Shown here in pieces: positions 1 to 11,000 of a DNA stretch of 64,000 nt. Under the pieces are notes generated by a model. The model made no database searches and was not told the DNA's origin. It saw nothing but the letters and a program-made list of their open reading frames with translations. The stretch is taken from the NCBI GenBank assembly GCA_004154925.1, contig QJNS01000752.1, positions 62,001 through 126,000 on the forward strand, in the 5' to 3' direction. How positions within the stretch are numbered: position 1 is the stretch's first letter; each line of letters opens with the position of its first letter. Both the position numbers and the translations under genes were made by a program. The stretch comes from Monosporascus cannonballus (taxonomy: Eukaryota; Ascomycota; Sordariomycetes; Xylariales).

Positions 1-91
1 ACATACCAGAAAACATATTAAAGATATATAAAAAAAGACTTACCAGAAAAAAAAAAATCTTAAGGACAAGATTTTGGGAAAAGAAGGATCG
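1..91 (+). mobile_element. 3' internal end of a family-1 gypsy element
   Basis: This A+T-rich stretch carries no readable protein. It ends in a purine-rich run just before position 92, the place of the polypurine tract that primes plus-strand DNA in LTR retrotransposons. The same run precedes the 3' LTRs at 10239 and, on the minus strand, at 26660 and 57480, so it is probably the tail of an element that began left of the window. Confidence 0.6.
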
Positions 92-506
92 TATCACGAC
101 CTAATAAGTTACGGCCTCCAAAAACGGTCGCAACAAAAAAGGCTAAGGAAAACTATATAAATCAGATTACGTAATAGATTACTAACTTACTGGTAATAAA
201 TTAATAAGCCGGATTATTAATTTGCTAGTGGTAAGCCAATAAGCCGGATTACCAATTTACTGGTAATAAGCCAGCTAAAGGAAAAAGATATATACATTTA
301 TTAATTCCATAATTTAAATAACTTTAACTTGCAATACTTATTAATACCAAGTATTTGCATTATAACAATTCGTTACCTAAGGCACTTTTGGCATTACAAA
401 ACGTAATACGTTACTATATTTATTATTCAAATTCCCACGATATTCCTATTAACATAAACCCGTCAACTTAAGGTTTAATAGTTGGTTAAACCGCTTAGCC
501 GTCACA
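92..506 (+). repeat. Family-1 LTR (3' LTR), 415 bp
   Basis: The start resembles TGTTATGACC with the G of TG changed to A, and the end is GCCGTCACA, so the ancestral ends are TG...CA. The last 210 bp match the other family-1 LTRs: a TTAATTCCATAATTTAAAT block, an ACGTAATACGTTA block and a GTTTAATAGTTGGTTAAACC block. Positions about 150-280 hold a cassette found in no other copy here, with imperfect tandem units built on AATAAGCCGGATTA. It cuts into a copia remnant that resumes at 507. Confidence 0.8.
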
Positions 507-2400
507 GTAAAATTAACTTGGGAAATAGGAATTCCTAAATCAAGAACTCCAGAACAAAATCTTCGTTTTCGTTTTCGAAAATAACTTTATCCTTTAGGTT
601 ACTCTCATCCTCCAAAACGGTAACAATAAGCTTTTCAATCACTGCAAAGGTTATTAAAGCAATATCGTCGTCGTCGTTCTCCGGCATCACTTTAACGTAA
701 TATATAACAGGCTGGCGTTCGATTTAATTAACCTTAGCCATCTTTATACCTAACATCTTATGATATACGACGTCGGTCTCGTAATTCCAATAAATTCCAA
801 TCTGCTAAAACAATTTATGCGAAACTAAGTTAATATACATCTCAAAGACATATAAACAATTTTTCAAAAAGAAGGTATTAAACCTTTTTAACGATATAAT
901 AAACGTAATTTTTCATATACCCTCGCCCACGATATCGAAATACTTTCTTCCGGCTAAAATTTTTCCGCTAACTTTCGGTAAGTATAAATCAAAAAAATCA
1001 ACCTTACGATTTTCCATATGGAAGTCGGAACAAATATCTAACAAAATAAATCTTTTCAGGCTATATCCGATAATAACACCGTTAACCTATAGGCTTATAA
1101 GAAATCCTGTTACGAAAAGCGTTAAAACTAACTAAGGAACTTATAACTTATTTCTTTTTTGCAAATTCTTAATCTTTTTCTTTTGCTAAAAAGAAACTTT
1201 CGAAATATGCTTATTTACCTTTTTCCTAATTTCAAAAACCTCGTTCCACCTATCGGGTTTAACGCTTTCGTTAATATAAAGGCAGTCCTTAAAGAAATAT
1301 TTTTTTCCACAGTAACATTTTGGCGTAAAACGGTTATTATTATTACCGCCGCCGTTATTCCGGCTGTTATTATTCCGGTTATTTGAAAATATACCCGTTT
1401 AATCAGGAATTTCTCCGTTTAGGGTAATACCGAACGCTTTCCGTAATAACTGTTTTGCGGTAACGCCTTAAGCCTTCCGCAGCTATATATAGCTTCGGAA
1501 CCGCTTTACGAACTTTTATACGGGTAAAAGCTTAGCAAAATCCTTACTTTCGAATATAACTTCCTTTACTTTAGCCCTTTGGGTAACAAAAAAATCGGGT
1601 AAATAAATACTAACAGCCTTTAAGAAATTAAGGTAGCCGTAATAACCTACGACAGCTAGTATTTAAAGCTCCGCAGCTTTAATATACATTTTCCAGTATG
1701 TAAATAATTAAATATTTATCTAAATCTTATTAATTTTTGACGCTTATTTATATTGAATATCGACCTCGTAAATTCAAACGTTATTACTAGGCTTAAACTT
1801 ATCTTTTAAAATAATTAACCTTTTTCGAAACGTAACTTTTTTCTAATACACCTAATAATAATTAAAGTAAACGAACTGGTTCAAAAACGTATTAATTTCA
1901 GCAAATACCTTTTCTTAAGCGATATATAAGAATTACTTTTTATTATATGCCTTTAAGGCCCTTTCGAACTTCGAATAATTCGGGCTATCCAAGGCATATT
2001 CGTTAATCACTCCATTTTGGAAATAATAAAACTTAAGAAAAATCGGCATCGTTAACAAAGGTAATACCCGGGCCACATTAGGGTTAATATATGCCCACAA
2101 TATGCCAGCCTTCATATTAACGTAAAATTCAAAAATGTCATACTTTTTAAGGGTTCCCTTCCTAAATAAATACCTAGGAACGCGTCCTAAAAAAGATTCG
2201 TCAGGGTCTGTTAATTAAGCAACCATAACTTTAAAAATAATGCAAAAAATAAGCGGGCTAAAATAATTAAAAACGTAATAACTAGGCGATGGATATCCTT
2301 AGTAACGGAGCAGTAAGTATACCGCAAGAATAACAGCGAAGTTCCGAATAACTTTAACAAAACGTATATAGCAAATATATCAAAGCGCAGCTAGAAAAAA
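507..2400 (-). pseudogene. Ty1/copia gag and aspartic protease remnant
   Basis: Read on the minus strand, 2190 to about 1900 gives a gag segment (SFLGRVPRYLF, then AGILWAYINPN and YALDSPNYSKFERALKAY). Positions 1400-1160 give an Asn/Gly-rich tract followed by CYCGKKYFFKDC, a copia-type nucleocapsid zinc-binding motif. Positions 1050-560 read like the copia protease and post-protease region, including LVSHKL and GIYWNYETDVVYHK. Stops and short frame changes interrupt it. Copia gag-pol would normally continue into integrase; here it stops at 507, where the family-1 LTR ends, so the 3' half is missing or lies outside the window. Its own LTR is not clear; TGTAGGGTCTTACAG on the minus strand near 2434-2420 could be an LTR start. 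The family call is firm; the boundaries are approximate. Confidence 0.72.
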
Positions 2401-2720
2401 GTACGGACCGGGTTTATAACTGTAAGACCCTACATCATACACAAAAGCATATAACTGAAAAAAATATATTAAAGGTTACATAACCTCTAGAAGGTCCTAG
2501 CTAAAAGGTAAGGGTAGCGAACCCTCCTTTTATACATATAAATACAACTATAACTAAGAGGAAAAGATACCGGGGATACATAAAGTAGCCTTGTTTCAGT
2601 AGGTGATCAAACTAAGCCAAGGCTTAGCTGTTTGATCGACTTCAGCTGGGTCTGACAAAAACCGCAACCCATATTCCACCCATTTATACCTTCTTAATCC
2701 AATAACATAACAACCACCAT
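2401..2720. other. Gap before the Tc1 transposase
   Basis: No coding segment is visible. The left part may be the 5' leader or LTR of the copia remnant. The right part, from about 2590, is less A+T-rich and should contain the left terminal repeat of the Tc1/mariner element. I could not match it to the sequence after 10845, so the terminal repeats remain unplaced. Confidence 0.4.
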
Positions 2721-3576
2721 ATGGATTTGGATAAATCTGCTTCCGTTTTTGTCGCCGACCGTCGGCTTAATCAGGAATTCAATCCGGAAGCCCGGGCCTT
2801 CATGGTTGGAACTATAGCTGCAGATACAACCCAGACCCGGGTAACCGAAACCATGGAAACTAACCGTCAGCATATCGGGGAACAACTTTAACGCTTTATA
2901 ACTTATAAAACGGTTCATAACTTGTTACGGGGACACCGTCGACACTTAATTCAAGGTCGCCTAGCTTTACATCTCCATCATTTAGGCCGGCGTTATCCCC
3001 GGGATCCGTACCGTGAGCTCAAAAACAAGGCGGACACCAATATCAGCGTATTAACGATAAAACGCTTCTTCCGCGGGCTCGCGTTAAAGAAATAACGCGC
3101 TACGAAAAGGATCAACTTAACGGCTGCTAACGCACTTAAACGGCTACGCTTCGCCAAAAAAGCCCTTAAATAGAACAACCGGGAGTACCTTTTGTTAATA
3201 CTTTATTTTAACAAATGTTCCATACAAAACGTACCCGGTTGCCCGGGCCAATAAGTATTTCGCTTATCGTCAAAGCGCTACAGGAAAAAACTAGTAAATC
3301 CGGAAAATCACAGGAAAACTGCGTTTTTTATCATGATTTAAGGGATAATATGACAACGGGAAAGCGAAAACGGTCTTTCTCCCATCGTCCTTTATAAAAA
3401 AAATCCGGATTCGCCCGGCAAAGGAGTAATTTCCCAACGTTATATCGAAGCTCTCGAACAAGGCCTCCTTCCTCTTTACGAACCTAATAATCCCTTTATC
3501 CAAAATAACGCTCCAATACATAAAGCTGCCGCCGTCAAAGAATTCTTCGAAAAATACGGTATTTAGGTACTCAAAT
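2721..3576 (+). pseudogene. Tc1/mariner transposase, N-terminal and central part
   Basis: From the ATG at 2721 one frame runs 285 codons to the retroelement boundary with no frameshift, broken only by stops. It shows an N-terminal helix-turn-helix region (residues about 20-60), a conserved DNA-binding stretch (LKNKADTNISVLTIKRFFRG, then ATKRINLTAANALKRLRFAKKA) and the DDE domain start. Most stops lie where Trp or Gln is expected, for example between PGQ and VFR. The first catalytic Asp-Glu reads Asn-Lys (FNKCSIQNVPG) and the second Asp reads Asn (FIQNNAPIHKA), all explicable by G-to-A changes. A Tc1 transposase would cut and paste its element through terminal repeats at TA; this one is dead. 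The C-terminus lies at 10613-10845, beyond a 7-kb insertion. Confidence 0.85.
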
Positions 3577-4274
3577 TGTTACGACCCAACCCAAGATCGG
3601 CCACGAAAACGGTCGGACCCATAAAAGAGTCACGTGATTTAGATCTTTCTTGGTATCAAGATCCAAATGAATCCATACAGAACTAACCGAATCCAATAGC
3701 ATTGGATCTGTGACAACGTCGAGATCCAATAAAAATCTAATTAATTTATGAAAACATATACGCTTCTTAATTCCATAATTTAAATAACTTCAGCTTGCAA
3801 TATAATATCGTTACCTAAGGCACCTTTGGTATTACGAAACGTAATACGTTATTATATTTATTGCTTAGATTTTTACGATATTGTTATGACCTAACGGGCT
3901 GCGGCCTCAGAAAACGGTCGCAACGGTAACTAAGCCATGTGGGTCGAGTCACGTGATGGCTCGACAGGATCGATCGTAAAGCCTCTAAAGCCAGGCTCGA
4001 TAGGATCGATCGTAAAGCCTTTAAAGCTGGGCTCGATAGGATGAAAAAATTAAGTATAAAGATATTCATTAATTCCATAATTTAGATAACTTTATCTTGC
4101 AATATTTGTTAATACCAAATATTTATATTATAACAATTCGTTACCCAAGACACCTTGGGCATTACGAAACGTAATACGTTATTATATTTATTACTTAGAT
4201 TTTTACGATATTTCTGTTAATATAAACCCGTCGACTTAAGGTTTAATAATTGGTTAAACCGCTTAACCGTTATA
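3577..4274 (+). repeat. Composite 5' LTR: one family-1 LTR inside another
   Basis: Positions 3577-3881 match the 3' LTR at 10239-10607, including the same cassette rich in GATCC/GGATC, but stop short of the LTR end at ...TTTTTACGATAT. At 3882 a second LTR begins with TGTTATGACCTAACGGG and runs to 4274 (GTTATA). Its cassette is different: about 2.3 tandem copies of a 36-bp unit containing GGATCGATCGTAAAGCC (about 3955-4040), the cassette also seen at 57282-57400. The tail after the second LTR is element-internal sequence, so the missing end of the first LTR appears to have been replaced by that of the second. Confidence 0.75.
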
Positions 4275-6180
4275 CGTTATAAGTTTTTATTTAATAATAC
4301 CGTTAAATTCTGAATAATATTTAATATTGTTAAAATATCGATTAGTATTTAAGAAACCCTTATTTAACAGCTTTAGGCTCGAATTCGGGAACTGGAAAAA
4401 AAAGTTCGATAACTTAAGGTTATACCTGCCTAACCTTTTTTCGCCCGTATGAAATTCAAAAAGCCGGAATCTTACGATAAAAAAGGTAACCTTTAAACTT
4501 TTTTAATTTAGGTACGAATTTATTTTCGTTTTTTAAATCTTAATAACCTAACGGATATAATCCTAATAATAAGAATATGTTTAATAAGAAATACGGCTAA
4601 TTAATTTAAACCTATTATAAGAAATTTTCTAGAAATAAAAAAAATAAATAAGGAAAATTTTACTAATAAAATTTTTTTAATTTATATCAATTTCGAAAAT
4701 AAAGTACGTAATAATTTCGGCAATCCGGATGAAAAATAATTAATGGCTTAATAATTCTCATAATTCCGATAAAAAAAATTTATGTTTAAATACGCCGTAA
4801 CCTTTAAAAACTTTACGGCTAAGGCAAAATAAGGAAATAACGAAACCGACGCCCTTATCGTAATATTTTATAAAAGGTTAAAAAATAATGTAAAAAATAA
4901 AATTATTTAAATTAAACGATGAATTATTTTAGATCGGTATATTGTAAAGGTAATTAAGATTAATAATTAACACTTTAAAAAACGATAGAAAAAAAAGATA
5001 ATATGTTTTACGTTTAAAATAAAATAAATTTAAACAGGGGAAAAAAAAACGTACCTTTTATTTTTTACGGAACAGTATTAGGATTTATGGAATTCGGCGT
5101 TACTTATAAATAAAATTAAAACCAGATTAAATACTTTAATTATAATAAAATAAGATATAAGGTTTATAAATAAAAGAATTTTAAAAAATTATAATAAAAT
5201 AATTAAATCTTTATATTAAAAAAATAATACAAAAATAATTAAGGAAATAATAATAAAGTTATTAATAAAATTTAAATTAAATATATATTAGGCTTACGAT
5301 AACAAGTTCAACCGGGATTATTACGATAAGAAATTTAACAAAAAATACGAAAAACTAAAAAATTAATTCGATAAATATTACGAATATAATAAAAGGCGTT
5401 ATAAGCATAATTATAAATATACCGAGATTAAATAAAAAAACTTTATTCCGGAATACCCGATTAATATGGCAGAATATATATTGTATATTGTCGACGACGA
5501 GAATATCTTAATTACGAAAAATAAAAATAATATATTTACGTACGAATTCCCCGCATATATTATAAACGATTTAATTTTCCAAATTATACCGGACATAATA
5601 AAAATAATAAGTAATAATATCGACAGTTTCGAATTATAATCCCAGGAAATATCTAATAATTGGCCAAAATAAAAAATTAGCCCGAAAGAAAGTAATATCC
5701 GTAAGAAAACCTTTTTTATTATTATAAATAATATAATTACTAAAGGGAAAAAAGGTTAATCCAGCGTACGGTAAAAAAATATTACCAGAAAATTATTACG
5801 GATTTCTATTTTTAATTAGTATTTACTATAGATCCTTACAAAAAAAAGGTTATTAAAAAATACGTTAATTTATAGGAGATTTTTGAAACGATAGCCAAAA
5901 TAACGTATAATAAAATGCAATTGCAAATATAAAAGAATAATTTATTCGATAAGAAAATAAATTATAAAAGAATTAAAAATAATTAATACGGTTCGAAAGA
6001 ATAATACGCCGACAATAACGATAAATTTAATAACTTGATACTTTATATATAAAAATATAAATAAAGTTCGATAAATTCGAATAAAAATTAAAAAAAAGGT
6101 TATTTATAACAAAGCTGCAAAATAACGAAACTTAAAGAAATTAAAAGGAATTTTTAAAAAGGGCTTTAAACGCGACGATA
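4275..6180 (+). pseudogene. Family-1 gag region (decayed)
   Basis: This is the gag position of the element, between the 5' LTR and the protease. The sequence is very A+T-rich and broken by stops in every frame. I could not identify a nucleocapsid zinc knuckle, so the call rests on position. The first bases after 4274 match, in part, the start of the minus-strand copy just left of 32749, as expected of the primer-binding and leader region. Confidence 0.5.
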
Positions 6181-9100
6181 GAAAACGTTAATAATCTTAT
6201 TATTTTGGAAATACGAATCGGAACGTATTGGTATACCGTAATAATAAATTGTAAAACTTTAAGCGGAAATTATATTATACCGGATGTAATTAATAAATTT
6301 AGATTGTTATAAAGATATAAGTTGGAACCTTACATAACGATAAATGCCGAAAGTTAGGAATTTGCTTACAATAACGGAAAAATTATACGCAAAATTAATT
6401 ATTTCGAAATTCTTATTAAAAAACGATACCAAACGGTTAATTTTGATATCGTTTCACTTAGGAATTACGATATAATCTTAAGATTATTATAAATACGCCA
6501 ATACGGAATTTTGATTACCGGAAAAACTGGCCAAATAAAGCTTATTTTACTCCCTATTAACAAATAAAAAAAAAGTAAAATCTTAACATTCGATCGATAA
6601 TGGCAATAAATGCAGGTATAAGAATATTACAAATATCTTATTACCCAAAGAAATAAAATATAAAAAAAAACGGATATCAAAAAAAATACGACGCATTATT
6701 ATTATTATTAAAGCGAAATTAAAGCAATTAAATAACAATCTAAAACAATAAAAATAATAACCCAAAAAATTAGAAAATTTAATTAATGTATTACCATAAT
6801 ATTACAGATATAAGCAGCTTTTCAGAAAAGAATTCGATACGAAATTACTAAAACATAACGAATAGGATTATGAAATAATTCTTAAAAAAGGATTTTCGAC
6901 AAAGTTTTATCCCATTTATAATTTTAACAAAAACGAATTACGTATTTTTAAAAAATATCGGGAAAATCGGCAATAAAAAAATGGATTCGACCTTCGAAAT
7001 TATCAATAAGATATCCAATATTTTTCGCACCTAAAAAAAATGGAAAATTACGATTTATAGTTGATTATTGGCAATTAAACGACAATATTATTGACGATTA
7101 AATATTATTACCTTTAATTGCGGAAATAAAGAACCGATTTCATAAAACTAAATAATTTATAGCATTCGATCTCAAAAATAAATATAACCTTATTAAGATT
7201 AAAAAAGAATACAAATAAAAAATAACCTTTAGGACGAAATACAAATTATTTAAGTATTTGGTTATATTAATATAACTTACGAACGTACTAACAACTTTTT
7301 AACAAATGGTTAATTACGTATTACGAAAATACCTTAATGTTTTCGTCGTTTACTATCTCGACGATATTTTCATTTTTTTAAAAATGGAAAAAATATATAC
7401 AAAATACGTTCATAAAATTCTTTAAATTTTATAAGACATAAGGTTACTTATTAACGCAAAAAAAGTTAATTCCATACATAAGAAATAAAATATCTGGAAT
7501 ATATTATTATCCCGGGATATATCAGGATAAACTCCAAGAAAATCGCTATAATCACAAAATAACAAACGCCAACGACGGTTAAAAAAATATAAGTATTCCT
7601 TGGATTCGCCAACTATTACAGGAAATTTATTCGAAACTTTAACAAAATAATTATATCCTTAATAAATCTTACGAAAAAAAAAGAATTTAAATAGACGCTA
7701 AATACGGAAAAGGCATTTCAAGATATTAAAAATGGGATTATTAACGAACCAATACTAATTATATATAATTCAAACCGCCCCGTTAAATTAAAAACCGATA
7801 TTTCGGATTACGTATTAAACGTAATAATCGGATAACGAAATAATTAAGGCAAATTACACCTTATTACATTTTTTTCGTAGAAATTAAAAGAAACCGAATT
7901 TAATTACGGCATTCCAAATAAGGAATTTATAGCCATTATTATGGTATTTCGAAAGTTTAGGCATTTTCTAAAAGAAAACTTATACCAGGTTAAAGTTTAT
8001 ATGGATTATTAAAATCTTACCCGATTTACCACGATTAAGGAACTTACAGAACGATAACTTCGATATATAAAAAAATTGGCGAATTTCGATTTCGTTATTA
8101 TCCATAAGAAAAGATCAGAAAACGGCAGAGCAAATACTTTAAGCAAGTAACCAGATTTCGAAAAAGAATTGATCAAAATTAGTTATATAATTTTCGACAT
8201 TATTATAAAAGGATATTTACGCTTACGATAAATTACGACGATTCGGGCAGTACCTAATAATATGTACCAGAAAATCTAATAATATAATAATAATTTTCCA
8301 GAAAACCAAAAAACGGACAAAATACAAGTTCTAAAAAAATACCAAAACATTTAATACGAAAAATATACGAACATTAGTTATACGGATATTCAGGGATCCA
8401 TAAAACCTTAAAACGATTTCGACGTACATATTCTTTTCTTAGAATAAAATTAACGGTATAAAAAGTTATACGGTAATGCGATATTTACGCTAAAGCAAAA
8501 ACTTTCCGATATAAACCATACGGAAAATTACAACTATTACCAATTGAAAAGCGACTGTGGTATTTAGTTATATTCGACTTTATCATTAAGCTTTTTATGT
8601 TAAGAAACCCAGTTACAGAAATATATTATAATAGTATTTTCGTAATCGTCGACCGATTTACGAAATTTTCCTATTTCTTACCATATTATAAGGACACAGA
8701 CGCCGAACAACTGGCATATATTTTCTTTAAACAAATTTTTAATATATACGTATTACTAATAAAAATCATATCAAATAAAAAATTAATATTCGTATCTAAG
8801 TTTTAATAAGGCCTTATAGCAAAGATCGGCCTAGATTATATGTTATCCAACGTATTTAAACCTGAAACGGATAAATAAATAAAACAAACAAATTAAATTT
8901 TAAAAACTTATTTACGATATTATATTAATTACGAATAAAATAATTAAGTTAAGAAATTATTAATCGCATAATTAGCTTATAATACTAATTACTAAGAAAA
9001 TATTAAGATAATACCTGCGAACATAAACTTTGGTTTTATTCCAGAAATTTATAAAAAAATACGCGATAACGGTTTAATTAATATTAAAATAATCCTTACG

Positions 9101-9460
9101 TTAAAATAATTACGACAGTTATATTAGGAGATAAAGATAAAATTAAAATTCGTACGGAATTAAAAAAGCAAATATTATAACTAGAAAAAATTAAAAGGAT
9201 TAATTTTCGAAAAAGGGAAAATGGTTTTCTTTGTTACAAAAAAAATTTAAACAAAGCAACCCAGCAAAAAACTCGATTTTAAATATATCGGTCCATATAA
9301 AATCGCCAAGAAAATCTCAAAAAATAATTACCAATTGGAATTTCTACCAAAAATCAAATCCTATCCAATTTTTCATATTTCCTTATTCGAGTTAGCAGCA
9401 AATATAATTAAAGTGCATACGGTATAAAACGACATAAAGGTAAAAAAAAATAAGCATACG
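6181..9460 (+). pseudogene. Family-1 pol: protease, RT, RNase H, integrase
   Basis: The domains read in normal Ty3/gypsy order. The protease region is about 6190-6560 (IIPDVINKF). Reverse transcriptase is about 6880-7560 and keeps its catalytic FVVYYLDDIFIF at 7340-7375. [18 protein letters not shown] follows at about 7595-7650. RNase H is about 7760-8150 (FNYGIPNKEFIA, VKVYMDY). The integrase core is about 8597-8810 (IFVIVDRFTKFSYFLPYY, DTDAEQLAYIFFKQIF), and its C-terminal part at 9240-9400 reads LDFKYIGPYKI...IFHISLFEL. Stops occur throughout, so the polyprotein is not made. Polymerase residues are intact here, unlike the YLNNI version in the family-2 copies. Confidence 0.85.
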
Positions 9461-9582
9461 AAATGGAAAAAATTTTCGATATACGAAAATAAGATGGACT
9501 TACCCAGTACCTAATTAAGTAGAAAAAATACCCAAATTCCGAAAATATCTGAGAACCCGCTAAAAATCTTATTGGCGCCTAA
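9457..9582 (+). pseudogene. Chromodomain at the end of family-1 integrase
   Basis: The frame reads YEMEKIFDIRK, a stop, DGLTQYLIK, a stop, KKYPNSENI, a stop, EPAKNLIGA. This is the chromodomain layout (an aromatic cage segment, then YLIKW, then the NTWEP motif), with the Trp codons mutated to stops. In chromoviruses this domain steers integration towards heterochromatin marks, which fits the dense nesting here. A matching domain occurs in the chromovirus at 45225. Confidence 0.8.
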
Positions 9583-9861
9583 CGCCGATTAAAGAACTTT
9601 TACCAGCGGCGACAGAATTACCAAGGAAAGCCCCCCAGTTAAGGTTCTTAGGAATAGACCAATTAAGGGAAATAAAGGACGGTACAGGAAACGGAGCTTC
9701 GGCCTTTGCGCGCTCCTGTTTATCCAGCTTATTTATTAACTGAAAACCGCAATTAATAATTTTAACTCCCTTGGCGTAAAGAAATTTTTTTTGACGACGA
9801 AAACGAAAAAAGCGATTAATAATCTCGTCGATGCTACGTTATTTACGTGCTAAATTCTTTT

Positions 9862-10284
9862 TTAATTTTTGCTAAAAGCATAAAAACATTTTTTAGTAAT
9901 AGCTTTTTTACGATTTAAACGATTTTTTTTAATAATACGACGTAAGGAATCGATTGGGACGCCAGAATTATCGCAGCGACGACAGTTCTTAATATATTTA
10001 TTATAACGACGAATTTCTTTTATTATTTGATATTTGGTACCATTTTCGAAATAAGGCGTATATGGCATAATTTCAAAATCAAATTTGACAATATAAGCAG
10101 CCAGAAAATCTAGGTTTTCTTTCTGATTAGGGCGATTGCGAGGCTTGCGGTTAGCAATACGACCTATTATGGTAAAGGAGGATAACTTATTAGGAAGGAA
10201 AATTTTTAAAGGCGAAAATCCTGGGAAAGGGGAAATCGTATTAAGATCTAACCCAAGATCGGCTACGAAAACGGTCGGACCCAT
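9862..10284 (-). CDS. Antisense accessory open frame of family 1
   Basis: A 140-codon frame opposes pol, between the chromodomain and the 3' LTR, and its first codons lie inside the LTR. No known function is recognised. It is Lys/Arg/Asn-rich with few acidic residues, and has a Cys-x2-Cys pair at residues 101-104 (NCRRCDNSGVP) and another Cys at 133. A stop after residue 140 is followed by further readable sequence, so the original protein may have been longer. The same antisense position in two other chromovirus copies (plus strand at 26820-27330, minus strand at 45480-46030) also reads as paired Cys clusters followed by a charged helical segment. An accessory retroelement gene is my inference; a chance open frame is the alternative. 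Confidence 0.4.
   Translation of the reverse strand: MGPTVFVADLGLDLNTISPFPGFSPLKIFLPNKLSSFTIIGRIANRKPRNRPNQKENLDFLAAYIVKFDFEIMPYTPYFENGTKYQIIKEIRRYNKYIKNCRRCDNSGVPIDSLRRIIKKNRLNRKKAITKKCFYAFSKN
10222..10238 (+). promoter_or_regulatory. Polypurine tract of the family-1 element
   Basis: A purine run (GGGAAAGGGGAAA) lies immediately before the 3' LTR start at 10239. Polypurine tracts resist RNase H and prime plus-strand DNA during retrotransposition. It is one of the few GC-balanced stretches in the element. Confidence 0.65.
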
Positions 10285-10607
10285 AAAAGAGTTACGTAAT
10301 TTGGATCTCTTTTGGCATCAAGATCTAAATAAATCCATATAAAACCAACCGAATCCCATAGTATTAGATCTGTGATAACGTCGAGATCCAATAGAAATTT
10401 AATTAATTTATGAAAATATATATGCTTATTAATTCCATAATTTAGATATTTTCAGTTTGCAATATAATATTGTTACCTAAGGCATTTTTGGTATTACGAA
10501 ACGTAATACGTTACTGTATTTATTGCTCAGATTCCCACGATACTTCTGCTAACATAAACCCGTCGACTTAAGGTTTAATAGTTGGTTAAACCCTATAGCT
10601 CGTTACA
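10239..10607 (+). repeat. Family-1 3' LTR, 369 bp
   Basis: It aligns from its first bases with 3577 onward (TATTAAGATCTAACCC against TGTTACGACCCAACCC), the differences being mostly transitions of the RIP type. It carries the same GATCC-rich cassette as 3577-3881, so these two are the true LTR pair. It ends in GTTACA at 10607, directly before the CGAAT target duplication. Confidence 0.85.
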
Positions 10608-10612
10608 CGAAT

Positions 10613-10845
10613 GGCCACCACATTCGCCCGATCTGAACCTAATCGAACACCTTTGGCGCGCTTTAAAAAATAAAATTTACGAAATTAAGCCCGAATTCGG
10701 ATACCTACTTAATAATAAAAAAAACCGTCACCGCGCGTTCGAAATAATTAAAAACGCGTAATCACAACTTGATCTCCGCCTTATAGTAAAGCTTATTAAG
10801 TCACTCCCTAATAAATTAAAAGCCGTTCGTCGCGCCCGAAAATGA
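10613..10845 (+). pseudogene. Tc1/mariner transposase, C-terminal part
   Basis: The frame opens immediately after the retroelement with WPPHSPDLNLIEHLW, the hallmark third-acidic-residue motif of Tc1/mariner transposases. The family usually has NPIE; Pro reads Leu, a C-to-T change. It continues through RALKNKIYEIKPEFG and ends at a TGA at 10845, with one internal stop after IIKNA where the family often has Trp. Joined at the CGAAT duplication, it continues in register the frame that breaks at 3576, so the two are halves of one gene interrupted by the family-1 element. Confidence 0.88.
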
Positions 10846-11000
10846 TATACACGATTTTAAAAAGCAGCTTCAAAGCTTCAAAATAATGTATATAGCTTTT
10901 TAATTAAATACGTATTAATAAAGAAATAAATTATTAAAGTTATAGGTTTAATATAGAGAGGGAGTGGATTGATGAGGGCGCACGGATCTATTTGGTCCCC
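10846..11000. other. 3' flank of the Tc1 element
   Basis: Non-coding. The first 100 bp are very A+T-rich; the last 40 bp are much less so. The right terminal repeat of the Tc1 element should lie here, but I found no convincing inverted match to the left side. Confidence 0.4.

Larger units (their letters stand above)
3577..10607 (+). mobile_element. Family-1 Ty3/gypsy chromovirus, full length, RIP-mutated
   Basis: The element starts TGTTACGACCCAACC and ends GTTACA. It is flanked by CAAAT (3572-3576) and CGAAT (10608-10612), a 5-bp target duplication in which one G has become A. It contains a composite 5' LTR (3577-4274), gag, protease, reverse transcriptase, RNase H, integrase and chromodomain remnants on the plus strand, an antisense open frame near the 3' end, a polypurine tract and a 3' LTR (10239-10607). 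It sits inside the Tc1 transposase gene and so is the younger of the two. The reading frames carry many stops, so it cannot be autonomous. The chromodomain at the end of integrase places it among chromoviruses. Confidence 0.88.

Noticed and set aside
3215..3521. Short frames on both strands inside the Tc1 transposase
   Set aside because: They overlap the transposase in other frames; only the frame from 2721 carries family motifs.
3884..4078. Repetitive Leu/Ser/Ala minus-strand frame
   Set aside because: It is the translation of the 36-bp tandem unit of the LTR cassette, not a protein gene.
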